From Chara braunii (lineage: Eukaryota; Streptophyta; Charophyceae; Charales; Characeae): DNA of 48,217 nucleotides. Under the pieces are notes generated by a model. That model ran no database searches. It was not told the origin of the DNA and worked only from the letters and a program-made list of their open reading frames with translations. The position numbers were made by a program, and so were the translations under genes. The DNA lies in assembly GCA_003427395.1 (NCBI GenBank), contig BFEA01000013.1, forward strand, positions 101,789 through 150,005, given 5' to 3'. Below, one piece after another: positions 1 to 11,507 of this stretch. The first letter of the stretch is position 1, and every line of letters begins with the position of its first letter.

Positions 1-90
<90 letters not shown>
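1..90. repeat. Compound (GT)n(GA)n microsatellite
   Basis: About 14 GT units run directly into about 30 GA units. The same GT-then-GA arrangement recurs at 47838-47935 and 48101-48217. The open frames read through it are artefacts of the dinucleotide repeat. Confidence 0.97.
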
Positions 91-94
<4 letters not shown>

Positions 95-1149
95 TACTTA
101 TGCAGACCCTGAATATCTGATTGAAATTTCCATGCATGCGGGCGTAGCTGCACTGGCTTTACTTGTAACTCATACTATTGCAAGATTATTGGGTAGGGCT
201 GTTTGCCACTGGTGTGGTAACCCCATCTTATTTTGGGTGAAGGGAGGGCTAAGGCTATTGCAAGAGCGTAGGGCTGTTTGCCACAACTTGACGATGGAGT
301 GATGCAGGCCTCCAATTGACGGGCAAGGCTCAGATGAGCTTTGATCCAATCGGTGTCTTATGTAAAATGGTCATATGACAATTGTCAATTGTTTGGAAGT
401 GGCGTGCATTGTTATCCCCCTTCTTGCAGGACTTGTCTTATATGTATTGATGTGTGTGTGAGTTGGCAAGGTTCAGATGAGCCTGATCCAAGTATATTGA
501 TGCATGTGTGATTTGGCAAAGTAAAACTTTTCCAGGGTCATGCAGGTTATGGGGGTGTGTTGTGTGTCTGAAATGTCCTTTGATCCTTTGTTGCAGGAGA
601 CCGGGACGAAGGATGTTAGGACATTTAGTAGCTATGCGAGCACTGGCACGGGGGGTATGAGACCAAGAATTGCAGGTGGGTCATGCTAAGTGTTGCTCTC
701 TGAATTCGTCTCTCTTTGTACACCCTGCCTCAATTTCCTAAGTTTCCATTTTTTTGTCGTTCCATCCTTCTCCCCATTTAGTTTAAACCGCAAGTACATC
801 CGCACCTCTTTTTGCCAAGGTGGATTCCCCCTGCATGCCAAGCTTCGCTGAAATGCCAGCATGGTAAATTATCTTTTCTTTTGGCTGGGAACTCTGGCCA
901 TTTTGGTTCAGTAGCCTCAAGCCTCTCAGCTTTTTGGAATGAGTCAATTTCGATTCTCAACTTGCCTGGGCCATGTACAGGTGGTTAACAGAAGTTGCAG
1001 ATGGTGACATCCGAACACTTCATTTGCGTTTGAGGTTGGGAAGTCAGCACCTAGAAAGACTGACCTGTGGATGTATGTGTAATGTGATGGTTTTGCAGTA
1101 TGCATGATTTGAAAAACGGTTCACAGAATTTAATTAGTTTTGATCCCAC
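91..1149. other. Noncoding stretch with short degenerate direct repeats
   Basis: No coding region is recognised. Two short direct repeats are visible: a phrase beginning GTAGGGCTGTTTGCCAC near 194 and 269, and a GGCAAGG-TCAGATGAGC phrase near 324 and 466. A small segment at 597-675 is open in one frame, preceded by TTGCAG and followed by GTGGGT. It is listed as a possible exon in the findings only. Confidence 0.5.
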
Positions 1150-1260
1150 ATTTATAAGAGCCTGCATCGACTCTGACAGAGAAGAGACAACCTCTCTAGA
1201 GCAGCTTCCGCAGCCTCAGGCAAGCTAGCAGCAAAAAGAAATCAGAGAATAAAGGAATAA

Positions 1261-2442
1261 GAGGCAACAGTCAGCATCGCTGAATCCAACTTATGTAATA
1301 ACCCCAGTTCCACAGACTATGAGGAATTACGAACTAGAGCTAAATCAGAACTGGCACAGTGGAATGCCTGGAAAGCGAAGGGTATGAGACTCAGAGCCAG
1401 AATAAGGGAATGGGAGGTGGGGGAGAAAATGACAAAATACTTTTTTCAGAAAATCAGAGCGAAAGGAAGGAACTCAACCATCAGCCAGCTCACAGGAGAA
1501 GAAGGCCTAACATCCAACCCAACAAAGATGTTATCCATAGCTGAATCTTTCTACAAAGAGTTGTACGCCTGTAAGACAGAGTTCCCGACCCCTAGATCAG
1601 TCCTCCAGGCGAGAGAAAAATTCGGTAAATACCTAGGTAAAACCATACCTCACACCATGGCTGAGGAGCTAGAGCAACCAATCACAAATGAAGAACTAAA
1701 AACAGCCTTGGATTCCGTGAAACCAGGGAAAACACCAGGCATACTGTCAAAGGAATTCTGGCAAACCTTTTGGCCACTTTTAGGGGATGAATACTGCAAC
1801 TTTATAAAGACAGCATGAACCAACCAAAGCCTAGGACCAGCTTTTAGCACCAGTATAGTCACACTCCTATACAAAAAAGGTGACCCAACAGACATCAGGA
1901 ACTACAGACCAATCATGCTACTAACAGTAGCATACAAGATCTTGGCGAAACTTCTAGCCAACAGAGTACGAAAGATCACCAAAAATTGCTTTCGCATAGA
2001 CCAAACAGGATTTATACCAGGATGGTTCATCTCGGATAATGTCATGACCCTGACAGAGTCAGTCAGATACATCCAGGATAAACAACTAAATGCAGCAGTC
2101 TTGTTATTTGACTTTGAAAAAGCATATGACCAAGTCAATTGGGACTTCCTACAACAATGCATGGAAACAGTGGGAATAGGCCCGAACTTCCGAAAATGGG
2201 TAAGAATCCTATATAGCGACGCAATGGGGGCAGTTCAGGTCAATGGCCACATCTCCAACAAATATAAAATATCTCAGTCAGTCAGACAAGGAGATCTCCT
2301 GGCAGCCCCAATCTTCCTCTTCAGCGTGGGAGCCATTGCATCCTTCTCAAAGAAAGACCCATCCATCCACAGACTCACCGACCAAACAGATCAAAACCCA
2401 CACAGGTTCCATATCCCCCCCCACAATCTTATTCGCAGATGA
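1261..2442 (+). pseudogene. LINE reverse transcriptase, N-terminal half
   Basis: This is the RNA-dependent DNA polymerase of an L1-like LINE, which copies its own RNA at a nicked target. The frame stays constant from 1261 to the C-run at 2415-2422. A stop at 1258-1260 closes it upstream and one internal TGA lies at 1816-1818. Typical features are a GEKMTKYFF segment (about 1420), the KPGKTPG phrase before the RT (about 1722), YKKGDPTDIRNYRPI (about 1870) and the palm motif FDFEKAYDQVNW with its catalytic Asp (about 2107). The SVRQGD motif is near 2278. It differs from the family's usual RQGCPLSP: the sequence after RQGD reads LLAAPIF. The FADD box is only reached after a frame change in the poly-C run. 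The copy is inactive. Confidence 0.85.
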
Positions 2443-2709
2443 CTTAATTGTCCCTATAAGAGCATCTCCCTCTTCATTCGAAGCCCACACCAGAGCAATG
2501 TGTGCATTCCAACTAGCCTCTGAAATGCGCATCAACTGGAACAAAACAGTAGGCTGGTGGCTAACAGAAGGTCTGGACCCACCATAGAACACACTGGAAG
2601 GCTTGACATGGGCAAACCCAAGAGACCCTCTCAGATTTTTAGGTGTACCAATGTCGATGCAATGGGCTGAAACAGAAATGGCTCCCAGCCTACTAGCCAA
2701 AATAACCAA
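2423..2709 (+). pseudogene. LINE reverse transcriptase, catalytic FADD box and thumb
   Basis: After the eight-C run at 2415-2422 the reading shifts to the next frame and gives TILFADDLIV (codons about 2426-2455). This holds the two catalytic Asp residues of RT motif C. A TAG at 2587 interrupts it, and the same frame continues with TLEGLTWANPRDPLRFLGVP, the typical LINE phrase before the thumb. It reads to about 2709, where the frame shifts again. A length change in the C-run is the simplest cause of the first break. Programmed frameshifting is less likely given the other lesions. Confidence 0.8.
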
Positions 2710-4591
2710 CAAACTTGACGACATGGCAGAGCACTAGTTTTGAATGCCTCCATATTCTCAATGATGTGGTACGTCGCACCCTTTTGGGCCCCAAATCAAA
2801 AAGCCCTAAAGGACCTCCAAAAGAAAGCAACAGCCTATCTCTGGACAGGAGACGCCTCAAGACAAAACTTTATCACAAAGGTGGCTTGGCAATATGTAAC
2901 AAGAAAGAAAGACCAAGGAGGACTAGGCGTCCTGGACCCGGCCAACCAAATAAAAGCTCTTCAAACCAAGTGGACCATAAAACTACTAACGAGTCCTAAA
3001 CTGGCTTGGAGAACCCTGGCTCTTGAAGGGTTACGACATCTTCCAACTTTCAGTACTCCAGAGAACATGGAAGGTACTTTCTGGATCCTAAGTAAATCAT
3101 GGACCATAAAGAAAAAGTCCCAAAATGAACCTAGACTCAACTTCTAGAAGATACTACTAAAGGCATGGAGAGAGATCTTCCCCTCGAAGGTAAGAAAACC
3201 CATTAGTAATGAAGAAATCCTCAGACAACCACTCTTCTGTAACCCATGGTTAGCCAATATCGAGGGCATACCCTTCACCCTCACAGCAAAAGACACAAGA
3301 TGGGGGTTGTGGTTGGAGAGAGGCATCTGGCAAATCAAGCATATCTGGGATGAGTCAGAAAAAGACTGGAAGGTAGCCAAACAACTCAGAGAAAAACTCA
3401 AAGGCTGCCACAATCTAACCCAAAATCTCAAACAAATGACAAACTCCATCCCGCCGGAGTGGATGGCAACCCTAAAAAAGAACAAGCAATGGTCAACAGG
3501 AAGTTGGGCAGTAATGTCCCAAGAGCATGCTCTAGCCTTTATAAGAGAGGAAGATGGCAGAAAAACTGGTTTGCTTTCTCCGTGCATAGCCTTGAAGAGC
3601 CAGGAGCAGAATACTGCAAAGCCGACAAAAACCCGTTAGCACAAGTTACAGTCAGTGAAAGCAAACTAAGAAACGTCGGAGTTATAGAAAATGACGAACT
3701 TACTATATTCCAACCACAAACCACAATAGAAGATTTAGAATTTGACCCAGCAGAATGGGCTTGGAACCTAAAGCAAAAGTTCACAAGAGTAGATTGCAGA
3801 ATCAACTTGATCAACTATACCACTAGCCTAGGCTATAAACTCAGAAGTAGATCAACAGCTCCGGACACAGTCTTAGCAGACCGCCGGACGAAACACCTCG
3901 AAGTAGATCCTGAGTTGTTAAAAGAAATCCCGTGGAATCAAATAGCAACCTTACACCCCCTGAAGTTCAAAAGTCAACCATGGTTAATCCTATACCTAGC
4001 AATCCTGCTCAATCAATGGCTGAACTTCAGAAGAAAAAAAGAGGACAGAAACCCCTTAAACGAGATATGCGCCAACTGTTCATAGGGCCAAATAGAGAAA
4101 CACTTCCACTGTTTCCTCCAATGCCTCAAATATGGTCCTCAACAACCAACACAAACTTCACGACGAGCCCTACCCTTATTCTACTAGGTTTCACATCGCC
4201 AGACGACTGGTCCCCGTTACAAACCAATCTTTGCCAAATCCTGCGCAAGTCAGCACTATGGTCCATATGGAGAATAAGATGTCAGGAAACGATAGACAAA
4301 CAACCAATTCACGTGCAGGAAGCATGGAGTATCCTCAGACAACAGGTCGAAACGGAATACTGGGTCTTATGGCTCAAAGCCAAGAGGAAAATGAAAGCAA
4401 ATGCACCTAAAACCAAAGAAATCCAAACCAAAGTTGAGGATAATTACCTCGCCAAGGGCAAGATAGCAACCATCAAAGGCCAGGGCCTAATCTTTACAAT
4501 GTGGAATGATACAACACAGACCACTAATTCAGACTCGGGACCATTGTTTACCCCACCGGATCCCTTGAGCACCCAGATCAATTCCTGCTAA
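2710..4591 (+). pseudogene. LINE ORF2 C-terminal region with zinc-binding motif
   Basis: Frame 1 resumes near 2710 (LVLNASIFSMMWYV) and runs to 3639 with one TAG at 3145-3147. It contains YLWTGD and the characteristic VAW...KKDQGGLGVLDPA phrase, then AL-TKW, as in the RVT zinc-ribbon region of plant L1 elements. Frame 3 takes over near 3570 and reaches ICANC at the stop 4083-4085. The following codons give EKHFHCFLQC, so together they form the CCHC-type zinc knuckle CxxC...H...C. Frame 2 then carries ALWSIWRIRC, a LINE C-terminal signature, and ends at 4591. At least three frameshifts make this a pseudogene. Confidence 0.75.
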
Positions 4592-5575
4592 AACACCACA
4601 GGTTTCCATACCAAAGGCACACAACAAGCACAATCGACTTTCCCTTGCCCCTAGCTAGACCAAACATCCCCTCAGCAACTTAGCCTCCTACGACGACACT
4701 TTACAGGCTTTCACTGACAGGCTGCATGCTAAGCATTAAAACCATACAGACCCCTCCCCAATATAAGGAACCTCACAGCCCTAACACCCCTTAAACCTCC
4801 CCGGAGCCTTCTCTCCCCTCTTACACGCTACTAACTCCATCACCCCCCCCACAAATCACCCTGAGCCCAACCCACCCCAGCCACGAATCCACACACCCGA
4901 CCTCATCAGCCATCCAACCTCACATCCGAGACCTACAAACACCCATCAGTCCTTCCTCAAGCCTTGTAAACAGTACTGGCCCCATCACATAAACAGCTCC
5001 CGAAAAAGTCCTTTCTATCCAGCTAATACAAGAACAACTTAGGGTACGAGATATAGACCATAAGACAGGTTTTCAAGGTAGGGTAAGCAGGACAGCTAAA
5101 ACAGCTAGGTCTAAAGTTTTGGCACCAGGTAGATTTTATAAAAGGAAAGACAACACAGAGGATAGAATTTAAGCTCACCCATAGGCAATTCCAACTAGAC
5201 CGGAAAGGGTTTAGGGTTTATCATGTCCTAAAAAGGAGGACCACATCTACAGTTCTCATATTTAAAGTGAATCTGACAGTCGAAGAGCTGAGAGGAACAA
5301 GTTAGACGCGACCTCAAGGGTCCACAGTACCGGTTTCGTTTCCATTTCTTAGGGTCAAAATAAAAGTATTCAGGCTAACTTAGGCAGGGGTGAGGGGTGG
5401 TAAATCCTTCTATCAAGAAGTAATCAATGCCATCCCTTGGGCTTTCCTACCTTAAGGGGGAAGGGTGTGTGTGAGCCCTTTATGCAATTCTTTCGGCTTG
5501 CCGGTGGAATACGAACCGGACTGATGGTCCCCAGAAGGGAGAAGGAGCCAGAACCACACGGTTCTGTTAAAAAAA
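4592..5575 (+). other. LINE 3' untranslated region and short A-rich tail
   Basis: C-rich noncoding DNA (about 4600-4990) is followed by mixed sequence ending in GGTTCTGTTAAAAAAATAATC near 5575. No open frame of interest is present. It is assigned to the LINE because it follows ORF2 without any visible boundary, and the A-rich run is the only plausible 3' end. No terminal stem-loop was verified. Confidence 0.45.
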
Positions 5576-6239
5576 TAATCAAAGGTTTAAAGGTGTAATT
5601 TAGAGACTGTTATATGGGTGCAAAAGCTAGTCAGTTACTTTTGAGTTTGATAATTTGCTGATTAACAGTGAGTAGTTGATGTTAACAGTATGGCCCACTG
5701 TTAGTATTGCTTAAGAACAGATTGGCCACTACTCAAAGTACCAGTTCGCGAACAAGGTTGACAGTTAACGCACTACCCTTTCATGGGTGTTCAGCCTTGC
5801 CTGTGCCCAGTTGAATTCATTCATTATAAAATGTGCCCAGAGGTCTGCAGAAGGGTCACATGGACTGGTGGTTCAAGATGACAAATCAGGGGTGTAAGCA
5901 ATATAGTTGAAACATGACAAATTAGACGCTGATTAATCCTAGCTTGGCGCAATTCATCAGATGGTAGTTGGTGTGAAAATCTTAGGCACTGTGAGGTCAA
6001 CACACAAGTTACCCTGTTGAGAATATTTGTTTGCACGTATGTATCTCACTTTGAATTACCTCCTAGGGTGACGATGTGTTGTGCTTGTCTGCATAGAAGT
6101 GATAAAAAGGCCGGTTTGTTTGCTGTGGATGTTGATTCACATTTCTACTTACCTTCTGTTGTCTATTTGCCCTATCCAATGCTTCAGGGCTTCCCGCTGC
6201 CTCTGGAAAATGTGCCCGTCCGTAAGTGAACGTCACGGT
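5576..6239. other. Unassigned noncoding DNA
   Basis: No coding signature, repeat or RNA gene is recognised. Short overlapping open frames on both strands near 5824-6266 have no family resemblance. Confidence 0.5.
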
Positions 6240-6670
6240 TGCAAAAATATGTTGGCCCCTAAGTGAAGGCCGAAACTTCTGAGTTTGTTGCAGAAGCTAG
6301 GGCTCAGGCCCAGGCCCAGTCAGTTCTCAGATGCCCAGGCACGGCCTCCCAGGAAGAGACAAACAGAGGCTGTCACATTGCACACATTCGGAGGCAATGG
6401 CTGCCAGCACTAGCTCCTCTAGAGTGCTAGTGAGTGCTCATTTTGAGGAAGGAGATGAGGACCAGCCACGGTAAGCTGTTCCACTAACGACGGCCATATC
6501 TACTCTGGGAGAGGAAGAAGGGTGGCATTCTGTCTGGGAGATTGGGGAGAAGGACAGTGGGAATCGCAGTATAACCTGGTATTGGCCAAGGAGCACATGA
6601 GTGGGTCAGACTCCTCAGCATCATCAGGCGAGAGGATTGTGGACAGAGAATATCAGTGGTTGCTGTAGAG
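6240..6670 (+). repeat. Dispersed repeat R1, copy a
   Basis: The segment is colinear with 31070-31740 and 32563-32850. Shared phrases include CCTAAGTGAAGGC, a GGGCTCAGGCCCAGGCCC block, ACACATTCGGAGGCA, TTTTGAGGAAGGAGATGAGG, GGACAGTGGGAA and CTCAGCATCATC. The CCTAAGTGAAGGC phrase also occurs in the GYP-2 LTR, so R1 is probably a diverged LTR or LTR-like regulatory segment rather than a gene. Copy a lacks the small inverted-repeat element found in copy b. Confidence 0.7.
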
Positions 6671-9600
6671 ACTATCAGTGGGTGGACAACTCATCCTGTT
6701 TACGAATATAAATAGCATCTTGGGGGTACTGGCCATCCTTGCTAAGTTGTTGAAGCACTGGGGTGGCTCAGTTTCTTGTTAGACATTGCTCTTGCTCAAC
6801 CATTAGTTTCCAGTTAAGGGGGCAGGAGTGGAAGTCAGCGACGTATGATTGGGGTGTGGATTCCAACTGTATCCGCAACTGTAATAATCTGTCAAATACT
6901 ACATTGTCATATCCATTCTCCCTTTCAAAGTTCCTCCGTTTGGGTGTAATGCTATGTCACGACTCATCTCGACCGGATTCTGCGGTTTTTCGAAATCAGC
7001 CGTTCAATTAGCAGCGTGTTTTCCGGAAACAGTCATTTGTGGAATACAGCCCTAGGTGAGAAATTATCTATTCCCTTTTGCCCAAAAAAAAGGAGAAAAA
7101 GAAAGAAACGACCGATGTGGATTAACCGTGCTCGTGGCATTACTTTTTTGTCCTGTTCATTCTCTAACGAAGACTGCTACAGATAAATTTAGTTGTTATT
7201 ACGTCCAAGTTCAGTTGGAAAAGTTAGCCTGCATGACTTCAAGAATCCTGGCGCTTCGTGAGAAACTGACTGTTTGGAGAAACGGCCTGCTCTCTTGGGT
7301 GTTGCTTCATTTCCTTACTTTGCTCGCGTGCTCACATCAAAATCGTTGAATGGATTGACACAACTCAGAAGTTCATCTGTGATACCACGTCCCATTTTCT
7401 TCCCTTACTATCTTTAAGCGAATAGGGGGTCTCGCTTGACATTCCCACATGAAACCCGCCTTCCAGTGTTGGGAAACAGGTGGGACAAGAGGCGAGCCCA
7501 GCGAAAAGAAGAGTTGCTTTGGAGTGCCAAGGTCTTCGCACGAAGTCAGCAGCGAAGCTTGTCGTTGGCCAAGACGCAGCAGTTCCGCAACGAGGGAAAA
7601 TCAGTGCCACGACACCGTTGTCGGTGCGAATACCCTTACAAAGTCACAGAAAATAAGTTTGGTTTGAATGGTTGACTAGAAATGTGTGGGCGTGCAGACT
7701 TAAGGCATGCGTGATCTCTCTTCTTGTTGATGACTGTAGAGCCGGCGCAGTTGCCGGCCAAAGTTTTAGTCCTAGATTAAAAGATTGTCTGATGATTGGA
7801 AGGCTTGACCGTGACATGTGTATGTACGGAGAGGGACGCCGGCGGCGACACTGCTGTGTATAGCCGTATGGTGAGCGTAGAAATATGACGGCCGTGAGGT
7901 TGGTTGATAGGCCGATGTGTGGTTTTGAAACATTTCAGTAGATCCGCGCGTCGCGTGGTATTCGCTTATATAGGTGTCCGGTAGTAAGAGGCTCAACCTT
8001 GGGCCTAACACTATTGGTTACGGTATCGGAACTTCAATAGGGAGATTCAAGGATCGCTTCCTTTGGTTGACCAATGGGTTCCTGCGTGTTCGGAAAGTTG
8101 GCGAAATTCCTCTAGCTTGAGAGGTGAACCAAAGAGGTCAATGCATGAAGAGAGCGGTAGGGTTCGTGGTCGTGGTTTCCCTCGCTTCCCACTTGGAGAG
8201 CGTCGATAGCCTAAAGTAGAAGGGAATCGAGGAACATTTCCAGCGGGCCCGTGGGACTGCAGCCTGGAAGTAGTAGGGGACACCGCGAGCACGCAGCCTC
8301 CCACCCGTGATCTGTTGTGAGAGTTTCGAGTGCGAGTATGCCCTTGGGACCTGAAAGATCGGGAATTGGCCATAAGGTAGTAGGCACAGTAGACCCGATA
8401 GGCGCAGTGAGCCAGGGGGTACCAGCGATGTGTGATATCTGACGTACGAATATCCATAGGGCTTGGGTATAGGTGAAAGACTAATCAGACCGTATAGCAT
8501 TCGGCTCCGTCAGAATCTCCTGGATGAATAGCCATAGATGTCGACGGGGAACGGGCTGTTTGTCGGGCGCGGCGCCAGCCTGGAGGATGTCAACGGGGCT
8601 GAAGTTGGTATGGGAAGACCAGGAAGAGAAGGAAAAGGACCGAGCCTGGCCGTCGGAATGGGCCAGGTGCATGCGCGGTAAGGAGGCTTAGTGGAGGCTC
8701 ACAGCAATACGGGCGTGCAAAATAGTTTGTCCGACGAGGGTATAAACCACTGGAAAAATATTGGGCCAGCTGGTAGCTGAGTCTTCCCAAGTTCTCCGGT
8801 GTAGCTGAAGTAGCCGAGTGGCCTATGGGGGCGCTAACTTCGAGGAAATTGAGAGAAGGCAGGCGAGACGGCAAGAAGATGATGCAGCGGAGGAGATGGT
8901 GGAAGCAAGTTGGGTGGAGCAAGAAAACCACAACTCACCTTACTCCTTGACAGAATCACGCGGAGGGATGGTAGGTAGGGGTTTTCGGCCAAGGCGAGCA
9001 CAATGATGGTGTTAGTTTTGAGGATGGATTAGTAGGGAAAAGACGTGTGCGAGGATATGAATAAACGGATATGGCAAAAGCGGAGGATTTGTAGTTTGAC
9101 GAGATCGAGCCGAAGGGAAGAGCTTACGAAGAGGTTTTTTGGATCGGGCGAATCCAACTATGACGTTAGTTTGAATAGAGAGTTAGTAGAACGCGGGGTT
9201 AGTAGGAAGTAGAGGTGCACGAAGGTAGCAGTTGGGCAGGCGAAGTAGCATGGTAAGGTGATGTTTTTGGATGTTGCGAGCGCATTGGTAGAGGCAGATT
9301 TCGAGTTAGAGTGGCGTACTCGGGGGTACAAGGTGCGAGGCTGCGCGTCGGAAAAGACTTTAAAAAGGGGGAACGAACCTACCTGGAATCAGCGAAAGAT
9401 CCATCCCCATGTTGCTCGTTCTATCGAGAGAGCGGGCAAGGTGAAGTGTCGGGTACGGGATCTAGATACGAGCGATTTCGACGTTGTGTGAGGCTTGTCT
9501 TGCTCGTTCTATCGAGAGAGAGGGTGAGGTGAACTGTCGGGTACGGGATCTAGATACGAGCGATTTCGACGTTGCACCGCATCCTGACGAACCTGGTTGC

Positions 9601-10735
9601 GATAGCGACCAGGTGCATGCAAAGGGTGAGAGGCACGATATCTTTTTCGATAGCAGGCACAAACAGGGGGGGGTGCATGGCCCAAGGCCAGACTATAGCT
9701 ACCGAGGGCGGTCGTGCCACAGCGTGTCCGAGGGCAGCTGCAAAGGTCAAATGAGTCTACGTGCCTATGTCGGGTTGCGGGCTGCTTACCTATCGGATCG
9801 GCGGATTCACTATTTATCCTGTTGGACAAGCAAGGCTGCAGCAAGGCTGCATACTTACCTGTGGGCAGAGGACTGCTCACCTCGATTGGAGTGGTGGGAA
9901 CAACAAGCTGGCCACAGAGGCTGCAGTTTACTGGCGGGCCAATGGTTTGCTCAGCTTGTCAACCAGAGTAATGGAAGGGTGACTGCGGGGTCGCAGACTT
10001 AGCAGTTGGTTGATGTATCACTTAATCCATTGCTGAGCTTTTTTTTGCAAAGGGGGGCTGCAGACTGTGTCTTCTCCTTCTTCCGCGACGCATATGGCTG
10101 TTGGATGACAAGGTTGCGACTGCTGCACTCTTGTGATTGACTGTGTACGGTTGACTTACTGCGGCATTCTGTTTGCTTTCGCTACGCTGCTGCGCACGGC
10201 TGCTGGGCGTGTGCGTCAACAAGTTGCTTACTATGGCTTGGGGGAGTGACTAAGCAACAATAAGAGGGTCATTGCTGCGTATTGGAAGGTCGTCAGAAAG
10301 TCAATACTCAACAGTTTGACTTCGGTTTGTTCGACGGTTGTGTATTCTGGCTGCCATTGTGGGGCCTTCAGGCGCATGAAGGTTTCAAGGCCCTCTCCTG
10401 GGAGTTGAGTTGTCCCTCTTTTGTATCTCGAGAGTTTGGAACCCCGCCTTCTGCCCTTCTTACTCTTAAGTCTAATCTTGGTTACAAGAGGAAGGCGACA
10501 GGTAGGATTGCAACCCGTAGGACCGCAGCAAGGCTCTGTGGGGAGTATACCCAATCGATTGTGGGAGCTTTGCCAGAACTCGGGAGGAGTTTTGGAGGCA
10601 AGGAACTGAGAGGTAAACTTTCATCTCCCTCCATAAACCCAATTATAACCTCTATCTGTATATTTTGCTACAAAACTGAGTGTACTGCATGAATCCTATG
10701 TTTGACTTTGTGTTAGACTTCTTGCAGAGGTCTTC
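6671..10735. other. Unassigned region, no recognisable gene
   Basis: Many short open frames overlap on both strands without any family motif. The part from about 8040 to 10000 differs in style from its surroundings. It is rich in CGA, CGG and GATAGCGA words and poor in low-complexity tracts. One frame at 8818-9006 gives a charged segment (FEEIERRQARRQEDDAAEEM), but no start or domain can be supported. A direct duplication lies at 9415-9590. Confidence 0.45.
9415..9590. repeat. Tandem duplication, 88-bp period
   Basis: CTCGTTCTATCGAGAGAG starts at 9415 and again at 9503. In both copies it is followed by TGTCGGGTACGGGATCTAG and ACGAGCGATTTCGACGTTG. A few substitutions separate the copies. After the second copy the sequence continues into GATAGCGACCAGGTGC. 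Confidence 0.85.
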
Positions 10736-11507
10736 TTGTCCTTTGCCTGGAATTTGCGTATGATCTCAGACATGAACTGATCCTCGTGATAGGCATCCAC
10801 CAAAGAGCGAGTAACATCGTTCATGAGATTGAACTCAGTAATCAGCGCACCTGAAAAGTCAGGTCTACGCGACAAGGCATCAGCCACCTTATTGTACTCC
10901 CCTTTGAGATACTGGGCGTCGAAGTCATATTGGTCAATGACTTCGATCCAACGCTTCAGAGCGTCAGATAGTACAGGCTGAGTTCTCATCCATCTCAGGG
11001 TCTGATGATTAAGAATCTCCCAAGGAGATAGTGTCTCCAATGGGTCAGAGCCTTGTACACTGCGTAGAGTTCCTTCTCGTAGGTGGACTTTGCCAACTTA
11101 TGAGACGGCATCTTTTTCGACATGTACTCGATTGGCCTCAACTTTGGCCCCTCCTGCTGCGCGAGCACGGCGCCAATGCCATATTGGCTGGCATCCGTGG
11201 TGACTATAAACGACTTGTCAGGATGAGGAAGTTTCAAGACCTCGTAGTGCGTCAACGCATGCTTCAAATGTCTGAAAGCAGCCTCGCACTCATCTGTCCA
11301 CTCCCACGGGGTGTCAAGGCGGGTTAGAGCAGTCAAAGGAGCGGCCACTATGCTATAGTTCTTAACAAAAGTTCTGTAGTAGCCTGTCATTCCTAAGAAA
11401 GATCTCATCTCAGTCAGAGACTGAGGACGTGGCCAATCACGAATGCTGGCCACCTTCACGTCATCGGGCTTCAACCCTTCCGCGGAGATCTCATGACCCA
11501 AGTACAA
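10736..11507 (-). pseudogene. GYP-1 RT end, RNase H and connection to integrase
   Basis: Minus-strand reading starts in the RT thumb (YLGHEISAEGLKPDDVK) and continues into the tether (RSFLGMTGYYRTFVKNYS, PWEWTDECEAAF). RNase H follows, with TTDASQYGIGAVL (first catalytic Asp), SKKMPSHKLAKSTYEKELYA (catalytic Glu) and HWRHYLLGR. A frameshift near 11000-11030 is followed by HQTLRWM...KRWIEVIDQYDF and the last catalytic Asp in KVADALSRRPDF. RNase H removes the RNA strand during reverse transcription. The frame ends in FMSEIIRKFQAKDK, which aligns with the start of integrase in GYP-2. The rest of integrase is missing. Confidence 0.88.

Larger units (their letters stand above)
1150..5575 (+). mobile_element. 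L1-like LINE (non-LTR retrotransposon), 5'-truncated and decayed
   Basis: Four linked coding segments in one orientation reproduce the order of a plant L1-type ORF2 after the endonuclease: the segment before the RT, the RT fingers and palm, the FADD catalytic box, the thumb and connection, and a C-terminal CCHC zinc motif. No apurinic endonuclease domain and no ORF1 are visible upstream, so the copy is 5'-truncated, as is common for LINEs. About 980 bp of noncoding 3' sequence follows the last codon near 4591. It ends near 5575 in a short A-rich tail (AAAAAAATAATC). The exact ends are uncertain because no target duplication was found. Confidence 0.85.

Noticed and set aside
8047-8931. Overlapping minus-strand open frames of 113-136 residues
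   Set aside because: No motif or plausible start is visible. Similar-length frames exist on the other strand, so they are taken as chance.
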